From an uncultured Faecalibacterium sp. (GTDB lineage Bacteria > Bacillota > Clostridia > Oscillospirales > Ruminococcaceae): 25,526 bases of DNA. Positions 14,518 through 21,801 of this stretch are shown in pieces (position 1 is the first letter of the stretch; each line of letters begins with the position of its first letter). A program made the translations under genes and the position numbers. Under the pieces are notes generated by a model, which saw only the letters and a program-made list of their open reading frames with translations, made no database searches and was not told the origin of the DNA. The DNA lies in the NCBI GenBank assembly GCA_934525325.1, contig CAKSZE010000022.1, positions 1 to 25,526 on the forward strand. The letters run 5' to 3'.

Positions 14518-15663
14518 TCAGCCGCCCAGTCTCTCCCGCAGGGCGTTTTCCATCCGGTCCAGCGCCTGCGTGAGCTGTGCGCGGGTGCAGCCGAAGTTCA
14601 GTCGGACAAAGCCCGGGCAGCCAAAGTCCACGCCGTTATTGAAGTTGACCCCGGCCTTTTCCCGGAAAAAGTGCCACGGGTCGTCAATGCCGGTCGCGCG
14701 GCAGTCGATCCACGCAAGGAAGGTGGCCTCGTTGTGGGTCACCGTTACCCCCGGCATGGCTGCGATGCGCTGCTCCATGTAGTCGCGGTTTCCCTCCAGA
14801 TGGTGCAGCAGTGCCTGTTTCCAGTCCGCACACTCGTTGTAGGAGACCAGAAACGCCTCCATGGACTCCACGTTGGGCACGGCAGCAAGACCGGCAATGT
14901 AGGCCTCGTACTGTTCGCGCAGCGCCTTGTTGGGGATGATGGCAAAGGCCATGGGCAGCGCCGGGATATTGTAGGTCTTTGCGCCGCTGGTCAGGGTGAT
15001 GGAGTGCTCCCGCGCCCAGTCGTCAGCCAGAAAATACGGGGTGTGCAGGTTCTCGTCAAAGACCAGCTCGCTGTGGATCTCGTCCGAGATGACGGTCAGC
15101 CCGTGGCGGCTGCAAAATGCCGAAAGCTGGTTCAATTCCTCTTTGCTGAACACCCGGCCCACCGGGTTGTGGGGGCTGCACAGGATAAAAGTGGTCACGC
15201 CCGGGGTGGCAGCAATGGCGGCTTCCATCGCGTCCAGATCCATCTCGTAGCGGCCTGCGGCATCCTGCCGCAGCGGCACCTCCAGCCGGGGCAGCCGGGT
15301 CTCCGCAGCCAGCTTGCGGATGTGGGGATACATGGGGGTATTGTTCATAATGGTGCCGCCCAGCATCCGGCAGGCCATGTTGGCACCGGGCATCACGGCG
15401 GGCACCCACACGATCCACGCCCGGGGCAGATCAAAATCATACAGGCGCTTATAGTAGCTGATCACACAGTCGTAGAATCTGTCGTCCACGACAGGGTAGC
15501 CATACACCGGATGCTCCGCACGGCGCACCAGCGCATCCACCACCTTTTGCGGAGCGGGCAGATCCATATCCGCCACCCACATGGGGATGTAGTCGCCGCC
15601 CTGATAGTCCCACTTGCTGCAACCGGTGCCCTTGCGGGGCGGACAGGTCTCAAAATCAAACAT
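14518..15663 (-). CDS. patB: MalY/PatB-family PLP-dependent C-S lyase (cystathionine beta-lyase type)
   Basis: The 381-residue fold-type I PLP enzyme matches MalY/PatB: YIPMWVADMDLPAP near residue 26, CSPHNPVGR (N166), SDEIHSEL (D194) and SGAKTYNI with the PLP-binding K229. Family members cleave the C-S bond of cystathionine, cystine or related substrates to pyruvate, ammonia and a thiol; some also act as aminotransferases. It is the last gene of the operon, 27 nt after the ATPase, with GGGAGA before the ATG. An uptake system for a polar, probably sulfur-containing, amino acid plus a C-S lyase suggests release of sulfide or cysteine from imported cystine or cystathionine-like compounds. Substrate choice is inferred from context. 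Confidence 0.88.
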   Translation of the reverse strand: MFDFETCPPRKGTGCSKWDYQGGDYIPMWVADMDLPAPQKVVDALVRRAEHPVYGYPVVDDRFYDCVISYYKRLYDFDLPRAWIVWVPAVMPGANMACRMLGGTIMNNTPMYPHIRKLAAETRLPRLEVPLRQDAAGRYEMDLDAMEAAIAATPGVTTFILCSPHNPVGRVFSKEELNQLSAFCSRHGLTVISDEIHSELVFDENLHTPYFLADDWAREHSITLTSGAKTYNIPALPMAFAIIPNKALREQYEAYIAGLAAVPNVESMEAFLVSYNECADWKQALLHHLEGNRDYMEQRIAAMPGVTVTHNEATFLAWIDCRATGIDDPWHFFREKAGVNFNNGVDFGCPGFVRLNFGCTRAQLTQALDRMENALRERLGG

Positions 15664-15690
15664 AAAAACTCATCTCCCGATCGTTCTATT

Positions 15691-16443
15691 TTAACTGCGC
15701 ATAACGCTGCGCAGGAACTGCTGCGTCTTTTCGTGCTGCGGGTGCTCGAACAGCTGCTCCGGCGGGGCAGCTTCGCAGATCTGGCCGTCTGCAAAGAACA
15801 TCACCCGGTCGGACACCTCGCGGGCAAACTTCATCTCGTGGGTCACGATGATGAGGGTAGAATCCTTGTGGCTGATGCCGCGGATCACGTTCAGCACCTC
15901 GTTGACCATTTCCGGGTCCAGTGCGCTGGTGGGCTCATCGAACAGGATTACCTCGGGCGAAAGCGCCAGTGCGCGGGCAATAGAAACGCGCTGCTGCTGC
16001 CCGCCGGAAAGCATGTGCGGGTAGTAGTTCATGCGGTCGCCCATGCCAACCTGCTGCAAGCAGCGTGCAGCCAGCGCCTCGGCGTCGTCCTTCTTCATCT
16101 TGCGCACCACGGTCAGCGCCTCGGTCACATTGCCCAGCGCCGTCTTGTTGCGGAACAGGTTGAAGGACTGGAACACCATCGCGGTGTGGCGGCGCAGCTC
16201 CACAGCGCTTTTGCTGTGCAGCCGGCTGCCGTCATAAACGCTCAGATGCTCCTGGTCCTGCCCGATGTACAGCACACCGGTATCCGGCGTTTCAAGGTAG
16301 TTCAGCGTGCGCAGGAAGGTGGATTTGCCGGAGCCGCTGGCTCCGATGATGGTCACGGTCTCGCCGGTGCCCACGGTGACGGAAATGTCCCGCAGCACAT
16401 GGTTGGAACCAAAGCTTTTGTTCCAGGATTCAACTTTCAGCAT
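15691..16443 (-). CDS. Polar amino acid ABC importer, ATP-binding subunit (cystine-type, TcyC/GlnQ-like)
   Basis: The 250-residue ATPase has Walker A GASGSGKST (about 34-42), the Q-loop in MVFQSFNLF, signature LSGGQQQR, Walker B VILFDEPTSALD and the H-switch IVTHEM, all typical of the polar amino acid uptake family. A longer frame opens at 16485, but the ATG at 16443 aligns with family starts (MLKVESWNKSFG) and has GAAGG before it. It overlaps the permease stop by 14 bp, so the two are translationally coupled. The specific ligand (cystine, cysteine or another polar amino acid) is inferred from the neighbouring C-S lyase and the leader. Confidence 0.93.
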   Translation of the reverse strand: MLKVESWNKSFGSNHVLRDISVTVGTGETVTIIGASGSGKSTFLRTLNYLETPDTGVLYIGQDQEHLSVYDGSRLHSKSAVELRRHTAMVFQSFNLFRNKTALGNVTEALTVVRKMKKDDAEALAARCLQQVGMGDRMNYYPHMLSGGQQQRVSIARALALSPEVILFDEPTSALDPEMVNEVLNVIRGISHKDSTLIIVTHEMKFAREVSDRVMFFADGQICEAAPPEQLFEHPQHEKTQQFLRSVMRS

Positions 16444-17167
16444 GGTCAGGCACCTTCTTTTCCAGAATGTTGGTTTTCTTCTCAATGATGTGCACCAGCC
16501 GCTCTAAAATCAGGCTGCACGCCCAGTAGACCAGCGAAACGGCGATGTACACCTCAAAATAGCGCATATTGCGCCCGGCCACCGCCTTGGCGGCGCCCAT
16601 CACGTCCATGATGGTCACGGTGTAGGCAAGGCTTGTGCCCTTGAGCAGGCTGATGATGCTGTTGCCCAGATTGGGGATGGCCACCACCATGGCCTCGGGC
16701 AGCACGATGCGCAGCATGGTCTGCGCACCGGTCATGCCGATGGACTTTGCAGCCTCGATCTCCTTGCGGTCCACCGAAAGGATGGCGGCGCGGATATTCT
16801 CGGAGAAATAGGCGGATTCGTTCAGGGAAAACGCCACGAATGCATAGACGATGGCGGGGACATTGTTGATGTTCAGGTTCGTGCCCAGCGAGGCGTTCAG
16901 GCTCTTGACCACCAGCGGCAGGCCGTAGTAGGCCAGAAACAGCTGCACCAGCTGCGGGGTGCCGCGCATGAAGGAGACAAAGAACGAGCAGATAGGCGTG
17001 AGGATGCGGGGCTTATTGATCTTGACGAGGGCAAGGCCAAAGCCCAGCAGCAGACCGAAGAAAGCCGAGACCACCGTCAGTTCCAGCGTGACCGGCAGTG
17101 CCGCCAGAATCCGCGGGAACGCACTTATCATAAAGGAAACATCAAAAAGTTTTACAGAGTTTTCCAA
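16430..17167 (-). CDS. Polar amino acid ABC importer, permease subunit (TcyB-like)
   Basis: The 245-residue product has about five membrane helices and the EAA loop EIEAAKSIGMTGAQTMLRIVLPEA, which docks the ATPase. FMRGTPQLVQLFLAYYGLP is a strong marker of the His/Glu/Gln/Arg/cystine permease family. The start codon is TTG at 17167, supported by GGGAGG eight bases upstream; the next in-frame ATG lies 12 codons in and would cut the first helix region. Only one permease gene is present, so the transporter is expected to be a homodimer. It lies 33 nt after the binding-protein gene. Confidence 0.93.
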   Translation of the reverse strand: MENSVKLFDVSFMISAFPRILAALPVTLELTVVSAFFGLLLGFGLALVKINKPRILTPICSFFVSFMRGTPQLVQLFLAYYGLPLVVKSLNASLGTNLNINNVPAIVYAFVAFSLNESAYFSENIRAAILSVDRKEIEAAKSIGMTGAQTMLRIVLPEAMVVAIPNLGNSIISLLKGTSLAYTVTIMDVMGAAKAVAGRNMRYFEVYIAVSLVYWACSLILERLVHIIEKKTNILEKKVPDHAES

Positions 17168-17200
17168 GAACGGGTCCTCCCTTTTTTACGCGATACGCTG

Positions 17201-18055
17201 TTATACGCTTGCCTGCGTGGAATCCTTGCCCATGTACTCTGTGCACAGCTTGGACAGGGTGCCGTCCGCTTTCATCTCTGCCAGCACAGCGTCGATCTTT
17301 TGCTGCAAGGCGGCAGAGCTTTTATTGTACAGGATGTACACCGCCGGGTTCTGGATCTCCTCCTCGTTGGGGATGGGGTAGCGGTTGAACTGATAGCCGT
17401 AGTTCCGTTCCACGGCGTCAATATAGCTTTCGCAGTAGATCACGGCGTCGTAGCGCCCCTCGTACATAGCCATGATGTTCTGGGAGGTGTCGCTTTCCAC
17501 ATAGTCGATCAAAATCGCCTTGTCGGGGTTCTGCTCGTTATAGTCCTGTAAGAACATATCGGTGGCGCAGCCCGCACTGACCGGGATCTTTCGCCCGGCA
17601 AGGTCGTCCAGCGTGGTGATATCCGTGGTGTCTGCGTTGGTGGCGATGACCGTGTGGTTATAGTAGTAAGCGTTTTCGGAGAACAGGTACTTCTCGCGGC
17701 GCTCGGGCTTATCGGTGATGTTGTTCAAAATCAGGTCGAACTGGCCGCCGTCCAGTCCGGCAAACAGGCTGGCGAACTCGGTGGTGGTGTACTCGAATTG
17801 CAGATCCGGCAGGCGCGCGTCGATCTCCTTCAGTATGGCGATTTCGTAGCCGTCCAGCTCGCCGTTCTCGTTATAGTAGTTGAAGGGGGTGGTCTGACCG
17901 CTCAGCGCAACGGTGTAGGTGGTCACGCTGCCGGAAGCAGCCGATGCAGCGGAAGAAGCAGCGGAGGACGCGCCGCCGCAGGCGGTCAGGGCAGCGGCAG
18001 CAGCGGCTGCGCCCAGAGCGGAAAGGAACTGACGGCGGGAAATACGGTTTTTCAT
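17201..18055 (-). CDS. Polar amino acid ABC importer, substrate-binding lipoprotein
   Basis: The 284-residue product belongs to the type-3 extracellular solute-binding family. Its N-terminus has SRRQFLSALG, a twin-arginine-like motif, followed by an alanine-rich hydrophobic core and a lipobox LTAC with lipidated C26. A short Ser/Ala linker leads to the binding domain with TTPFNYYNENGELDGYEIAILKEI-type sequence at about 54-77, the family's ligand-recognition region. Residues FDLILNNITDKPERREKY follow. The ligand is probably cystine or a similar polar amino acid, judged from context. The ATG follows the DUF1847 stop with one base between, and a GAGGAGG-like site lies inside the end of that gene, so translation is coupled. 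Confidence 0.92.
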   Translation of the reverse strand: MKNRISRRQFLSALGAAAAAAALTACGGASSAASSAASAASGSVTTYTVALSGQTTPFNYYNENGELDGYEIAILKEIDARLPDLQFEYTTTEFASLFAGLDGGQFDLILNNITDKPERREKYLFSENAYYYNHTVIATNADTTDITTLDDLAGRKIPVSAGCATDMFLQDYNEQNPDKAILIDYVESDTSQNIMAMYEGRYDAVIYCESYIDAVERNYGYQFNRYPIPNEEEIQNPAVYILYNKSSAALQQKIDAVLAEMKADGTLSKLCTEYMGKDSTQASV

Positions 18056-18056
18056 T

Positions 18057-18782
18057 TTACTTGTCCTCCTCGGGCTTATAGTCTTTGGGTGCAGAGGCCG
18101 GGTCCAACTCGTACTTGCTCTTGGGCAGGTCAGCGGTCAGCAGCCGCTTGTAGTAGGAGCCGGTGGTGTACAGCGCACCGGCGGGGTTGTGGCAGAGCAC
18201 GCGGTCCTTGACGATGAGGTAGGTGACCGGCGCTTTGGAGTGCTTGATGAACAGGGTATCGTGGCCTACGCACAGACCCATGATGATGTTCAGCTCGGTG
18301 CCGGCCTTGTTCAGGATCTCGGCCTGCAACACCGGGTTGCAGAAGGCTTCAAAGTTGCCGGGCTGCAATTTGCCCTCCTCCGGGATGCCGATCTCGGTCT
18401 TATCGTGGGAACCCACCTTGCAGGCTACGCCGTAGACCTCGATGCCCTTGGCACGGGCTACCTTTGCAAAGGCGTTGCACTCGTTCAGCAGGCCGATGCA
18501 GGTGGCTACGCCCACCTTTTTGTAGCCCATCCGCTTGATGAACAGCAGCGTTTCCTCCACGCGGGTGGCACGGCCGTAAAATTCGCCCTCGATGCTGGCA
18601 GCGGTCAGCGCGATCTTGCGGTCGGTGCGGCTGTGGCGGTAGTGGTGCAGGGTCTTTTCCACCAGCTCGGTGTCGCCGGTGCTGGTCAGGCACTCCTTGG
18701 GGTAGGCCTTCAGGTGGTTGGCGCAGTTGCCCACCGCGCAGTTTGCACAGCTGAAGCCGCAGGTCTTGATCTCGTCACTCAT
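18057..18782 (-). CDS. DUF1847 family cysteine-rich protein
   Basis: The 241-residue soluble product matches the DUF1847 family, whose function is unknown. It starts MSDEIKTCGFSCANCAVGNC with cysteines at 8, 12, 15 and 20 and another at 31, a pattern suited to binding Fe-S or a metal. The central part has conserved-looking GVATCIGLLNEC, YGVACKVGSHDK and MGLCVGHDTLFIKHSKAPVTYLIVKDRVLCHNPAGALY segments. The ATG at 18782 is chosen over an in-frame ATG at 18818 because AGAGGG lies before it and the longer start falls in the MITE. It is the first gene of an operon with a polar amino acid importer and a C-S lyase, which suggests a role in cysteine or sulfide handling (inference). Confidence 0.88.
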   Translation of the reverse strand: MSDEIKTCGFSCANCAVGNCANHLKAYPKECLTSTGDTELVEKTLHHYRHSRTDRKIALTAASIEGEFYGRATRVEETLLFIKRMGYKKVGVATCIGLLNECNAFAKVARAKGIEVYGVACKVGSHDKTEIGIPEEGKLQPGNFEAFCNPVLQAEILNKAGTELNIIMGLCVGHDTLFIKHSKAPVTYLIVKDRVLCHNPAGALYTTGSYYKRLLTADLPKSKYELDPASAPKDYKPEEDK

Positions 18783-18810
18783 AATTACTTTCCCTCTCTT
18801 GGATCCTTCT

Positions 18811-18982
18811 GGCAACACCGCACAATTCCCGCCTTACGGCTTAAGCACCGCTCCGGCGGCTGCGGCACGGCATCTGTGTTGCCAAAATGCTCGATAATAC
18901 ACAAAGTATTATCTGTGCTTTTGGCTTAGCATCTGCCGCACCTCACTCGCCGTATCGGCACTTAGAATTATGCGGTATTGCC
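18811..18982. mobile_element. MITE-like palindromic element with terminal inverted repeats and 4-bp target duplication
   Basis: The ends are GGCAACACCGCACAATTC and, inverted, GGCAATACCGCATAATTC, matching at 16 of 18 positions. The 172-bp interior is an imperfect long hairpin with a GATAATAC-ACAAA-GTATTATC centre. TTCT flanks both sides (18807-18810 and 18983-18986), as expected for a target-site duplication. It encodes nothing and must move with a transposase in trans. It lies 28 bp upstream of the DUF1847 start, between the leader terminator and the ribosome binding site, so it adds about 176 nt to the mRNA leader. Confidence 0.78.
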
Positions 18983-19019
18983 TTCTCTTTTCCGGTGTGC
19001 CTGCCGCATTGCAGGCAGC

Positions 19020-19051
19020 AAAAAACCGGGGGCTTTTTGCAAAGCTCCCGG
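19020..19051 (-). terminator. Leader intrinsic terminator (attenuator) of the DUF1847 operon
   Basis: Minus strand CCGGGAGCTT pairs with AAGCCCCCGG (one mismatch in 10) around TGCAAA and is followed by six Ts. It lies 230 nt downstream of the predicted transcription start and upstream of every structural gene of the operon, so it must be bypassed for expression. Confidence 0.85.
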
Positions 19052-19163
19052 GCGAAAACAAACTGACCTTTTGCTGAAAAGGGATGGCTTTATCCCCGTC
19101 TCAGCTTTTCTGCGGGCACAGCAGCAAAGCCCTGTGCCCGGTCAGTGCAATACGCCCGGGAGC
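19044..19163 (-). promoter_or_regulatory. Antiterminator / aptamer-like multi-helix structure
   Basis: In transcript order: GCTCCCGGGCG (19163-19153) pairs perfectly over 11 bp with CGCCCGGGAGC (19054-19044). The latter contains most of the terminator 5' arm, so the two folds exclude each other. Inside this closing stem are ACTGACC/GGTCAGT (19146-19140 with 19068-19062), GGGCACAG/CTGTGCCC (19139-19132 with 19121-19114) and a GCTGA...TCAGC helix with an inner GGGAT/ATCCC-type pairing (19105-19073). The layout resembles a riboswitch or leader-peptide attenuator; no known class was recognised. Confidence 0.65.
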
Positions 19164-19221
19164 AGGACATTCGTCCACATCGAAAATTCTGCCGCAGCAG
19201 AGCACCAAAATACTTATGCAT
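19090..19221 (-). CDS. Candidate leader peptide with three evenly spaced Cys codons
   Basis: A 43-codon ORF starts ATG at 19221, with AAGAAAGGGG nine bases upstream, and ends TAA at 19090-19092. The peptide begins MHKYFGALLRQNFRCGRMSC and has Cys at 15, 20 and 25, plus seven Arg. The second Cys codon and the three codons after it form the 5' arm of the antiterminator. Its position between a strong promoter and a leader terminator, before a probable cystine importer operon, fits a ribosome-mediated attenuator that reads Cys-tRNA level. It could be a chance frame over structured RNA; the Shine-Dalgarno and codon placement argue for translation. Confidence 0.5.
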   Translation of the reverse strand: MHKYFGALLRQNFRCGRMSCSRAYCTDRAQGFAAVPAEKLRRG

Positions 19222-19287
19222 GGCAGAACGCCCCTTTCTTTTTAGAATAAACCAACAAGGAAGATTGGTTATAAATTCAATGGCCGC

Positions 19288-19316
19288 AGTATACCATACG
19301 CAAACGGCTGTGTCAA
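19288..19316 (-). promoter_or_regulatory. Strong sigma-A promoter of the DUF1847 / importer operon
   Basis: Minus strand TTGACA (19311-19316), exactly 17 bp, TATACT (19288-19293). This is one of the best promoter matches in the window and predicts a start near 19281. Confidence 0.88.
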
Positions 19317-19385
19317 CCCCTTTTTTTGCCGGTTTTACCAAATCCTGCGGCTTTCCTTTAGCAAGATGCACAAGCGGCGCAGCAC

Positions 19386-19429
19386 AAAAAAACAGCACCC
19401 CGCCGCCGGGAAAGGCGTGCGGGGTGCTG
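19386..19429 (-). terminator. Intrinsic terminator of the malT-mapP-malQ operon
   Basis: Minus strand CAGCACCCCGC pairs with GCGGGGTGCTG (11 bp) around a 15-nt loop, followed by seven Ts. It lies 29 nt past the malQ stop codon. Confidence 0.92.
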
Positions 19430-19458
19430 CTGCTATTCTTTAAAGAGGTCTATCGCGG

Positions 19459-20961
19459 TCAAGCCCAGTTCTTCCGGCCGTAACGGGTGGTCAGCTGGCA
19501 GATCTCCTTTTGGAGCTTTTTGGTCAGCTGGGTCTTTTTCAGCCGCCAGCGCCAGTTCTGGCCTACGGTGGAGGGCTTATTGATGCGGGCGGCGTTATCC
19601 AGCCCCAGCCAGTCCTGCATGGGGATGATGCACCTTGCCGCTGCGCTGCGCAGGATCAGTGCGATCATGCTTTTATAAAGCTGCGCGTCCGGGGTGGCGT
19701 AGTCGTACAGGTAATCCCGCACCATGGCGCGCTCGGCGTCAGAAATGGTCTGGTACCACGAGACCAGCGTCTCGTTGTCGTGGGTGCCGGTGTACGCCAC
19801 GCTGTTCACCGGGTAGTTGTGGGGCAGATAGTCGCTGGCGCTGCCGGTATCGCGGGAGTCAAAGGCAAATTCCAGCACCTTCATGCCGGGGAAACCGCTG
19901 TCCCGCACCAGCTGCCGCACGGTGTCGCTCATGTAGCCGAGGTCCTCGGCAATGATCTCCCGCTTGCCCAGCGCCTGCTCCACCGCACGGAACAGTTCAA
20001 TGCCGGGGCCTTTTTCCCAGTGCCCGTCCACGGCGGTCTCGCTGCCGTAGGGGATGGAGAAATACTCATCAAAGCCGCGGAAGTGGTCGATGCGCACCAC
20101 ATCGTACAGCTCGAAGCAGTACCACAGGCGGGTGATCCACCACTGATATCCGGTTTCGCGGTGAGTCTCCCAGCGGTAGAGCGGGTTGCCCCACAGCTGG
20201 CCGGTGGGGGAGAAGCCATCCGGGGGAACGCCCGCCACTGCCGTGGGAATATTGTCCTTATCCAGCTGGAACAGCCCCGGGTTTGCCCAAGCGTCCGCAG
20301 AATCCAGCGCCACATAGATGGGGATATCCCCGATGATCTGGATGCCCTTGCTGTTGGCGTAGGCTTTCAGCTTGCGCCACTGCTCGTCAAACTTGAACTG
20401 AAGATACTTGTGGTACTCCACCTCAAAGTACAGCTCCCGGCGGTAGTAGTCCATGGCGGGCTGCCAGCGCAGACGGATATCCTCTGCCCACTCGATCCAC
20501 GGCTTGCCCTCAAAGCGGCCCTTCACCGCCATGAACAGGGCAAAATCATCCAGCCACCACTTGTTTTTCTCGCAGAATGCCGTAAACGCCTCGTTGTGGC
20601 CGATGTCGCTGCGGGAGTACGCCAGCCGCAGCAGACGGCCGCGCTCGGTATACAGGCGGCTGTAATCAATGTCGTCTGCCTTGCGGCCGAAGTTTGCCTT
20701 TTTGCACTCGGCGGCGGTCAGCACCCCTTCCTCCACCAGTGCGTCCAGACTGATAAAATAGGGGTTGCCCGCAAAGGCGGAAAAGCTCTGATAGGGGCTG
20801 TCGCCGTAGCTGGTCACACCCAGCGGCAAGATCTGCCAGTAGGTCTGCCCGGCTTCCTTGAGCCAGTCCACAAAGTCGTATGCTTCCTGCGAAAAGCAGC
20901 CGATGCCGTAAGGGGACGGCAGACTGCTGATGGGCAGCAAAATGCCTGCACTTCTCTGCAT
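19459..20961 (-). CDS. malQ: 4-alpha-glucanotransferase (amylomaltase) MalQ
   Basis: The 500-residue GH77 enzyme disproportionates maltose and maltodextrins inside the cell, releasing glucose and longer chains. The expected motifs are all present at family-typical positions: GCFSQEAYDFVDWL and ILPLG near the start, GDIPIYVALDSADAW (about 211-225), the nucleophile D292 in VRIDHFRGFDEY, the acid/base E339 in IIAEDLGYMSD, and H394-D395 in TGTHDNET. AAGGAAGG precedes the ATG. It starts 16 nt after the EEP-phosphatase gene and is the last gene of the maltose operon, followed by a strong terminator. Confidence 0.97.
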   Translation of the reverse strand: MQRSAGILLPISSLPSPYGIGCFSQEAYDFVDWLKEAGQTYWQILPLGVTSYGDSPYQSFSAFAGNPYFISLDALVEEGVLTAAECKKANFGRKADDIDYSRLYTERGRLLRLAYSRSDIGHNEAFTAFCEKNKWWLDDFALFMAVKGRFEGKPWIEWAEDIRLRWQPAMDYYRRELYFEVEYHKYLQFKFDEQWRKLKAYANSKGIQIIGDIPIYVALDSADAWANPGLFQLDKDNIPTAVAGVPPDGFSPTGQLWGNPLYRWETHRETGYQWWITRLWYCFELYDVVRIDHFRGFDEYFSIPYGSETAVDGHWEKGPGIELFRAVEQALGKREIIAEDLGYMSDTVRQLVRDSGFPGMKVLEFAFDSRDTGSASDYLPHNYPVNSVAYTGTHDNETLVSWYQTISDAERAMVRDYLYDYATPDAQLYKSMIALILRSAAARCIIPMQDWLGLDNAARINKPSTVGQNWRWRLKKTQLTKKLQKEICQLTTRYGRKNWA

Positions 20962-20977
20962 CTTCGTTTACCTTCCT

Positions 20978-21796
20978 TTATAACTCGATCAAAATACCCG
21001 CATGGTCGGACACCTGCGGCTCCCGCAGGCCGTTGAACACGACCCGGCTGCTTTTTACGGCAAAGGCCTTGGAGCACCAGATCTGGTCGATGCGCTTTTT
21101 GGCCGCTGCATCCGGGGCATCCCGCCAGCCATCAATGGCCTGCACGACGGTGTAGCCCTCGTCCCGCTGCTGTGCCAGACGATAGGTATCCTGCCAGCCG
21201 CTGCGGAGGATGAGGTCGTAGCCCTCCCCCCGCACATCGGCTTCGCTGTTGAAATCTCCCAGCAAAAAGGCGGTCTGCTTTGCACCCGCCGCCTGCGACA
21301 GCTTTTCCCACTGGGCCGCGAAGGGTTCTTCTTCGTCCTTCCACCAGCCCATGTGCACCGCATAATACCAGACATCTCCTGCACAGATGCCCAGTGCGCG
21401 GCGGGTCTTCCAGTATCTGTAATCCCTGCTTTTGCTCAGCAGAAGGTTTTCGGCATCGGTGATGGGAGCACGGCTGAACACCGCCATCCCCTCATCGTAC
21501 CTGTCGTAGCCGATCTTTGCCGGGAGCCAGCTCCAGTGGTAATGCACACCCCGCTCTTCCAGCATCCGGGCCACTGCTGCGGCGTGGTTATCCGCTTTCA
21601 ACAGCACCATATTGCCGGGGCAGGGGTAGTATCCCGCCGGGACATCCCCCAGCAGCGGAGCGGAGGCGGTCTGGTTCACCTCCTGCAGGGCGAACACCTC
21701 CGGCTGCTCCGCTGCGATGAAATCTACAAAAGCCTCCCGCTTTGCCTCATAGTCCGGTTCGATGAGGCTGTGGGTATTCAAAGTCAACAGTTTCAT
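20978..21796 (-). CDS. mapP: EEP-family phosphatase, probable maltose 6'-phosphate phosphatase MapP
   Basis: The 272-residue product is a metal-dependent endonuclease/exonuclease/phosphatase-fold enzyme with the metal and catalytic residues in LNTHSL (N7), LQEVNQ (E39), VHMGWW (H148), LLGDFNSEADV (D181, N183) and VSDHAGI (D264, H265). By name it could be taken for a nuclease, but in Enterococcus faecalis a protein of this family encoded with the maltose PTS gene removes the 6'-phosphate from maltose 6'-phosphate. Here it sits between a PTS IIC-IIB gene (5 nt upstream) and malQ (16 nt downstream), the context in which such an enzyme makes sense. The assignment is from family plus context; the substrate is not proved by sequence. 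Confidence 0.8.
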   Translation of the reverse strand: MKLLTLNTHSLIEPDYEAKREAFVDFIAAEQPEVFALQEVNQTASAPLLGDVPAGYYPCPGNMVLLKADNHAAAVARMLEERGVHYHWSWLPAKIGYDRYDEGMAVFSRAPITDAENLLLSKSRDYRYWKTRRALGICAGDVWYYAVHMGWWKDEEEPFAAQWEKLSQAAGAKQTAFLLGDFNSEADVRGEGYDLILRSGWQDTYRLAQQRDEGYTVVQAIDGWRDAPDAAAKKRIDQIWCSKAFAVKSSRVVFNGLREPQVSDHAGILIEL

Positions 21797-21801
21797 GGTC
21801 T

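Larger units (their letters stand above)
18783..19281 (-). promoter_or_regulatory. Leader region of the DUF1847 / amino acid importer operon
   Basis: About 499 nt without a structural gene separate the predicted transcription start from the DUF1847 ATG. In transcript order it holds a 43-codon leader ORF, a multi-helix region, an intrinsic terminator with a competing antiterminator pairing, and then a MITE-like palindrome. No match to T-box (no GGTGGNACCGCG before the terminator), SAM-I or TPP riboswitch motifs was found. Confidence 0.7.

Noticed and set aside
18811..18985. GGCAATACCGCA-type sequences resembling the T-box motif (GGTGGNACCGCG)
   Set aside because: They occur as inverted terminal repeats of a palindromic element flanked by a target duplication, lie downstream of the leader terminator rather than before it, and lack the GGTGG part.
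19073..19105. GCTGAGA in the leader, as in TPP riboswitches
   Set aside because: The matching TPP elements (the CTGA..GGATAAT/CCAGC side) are absent, and here the sequence pairs locally with TTTCAGC.
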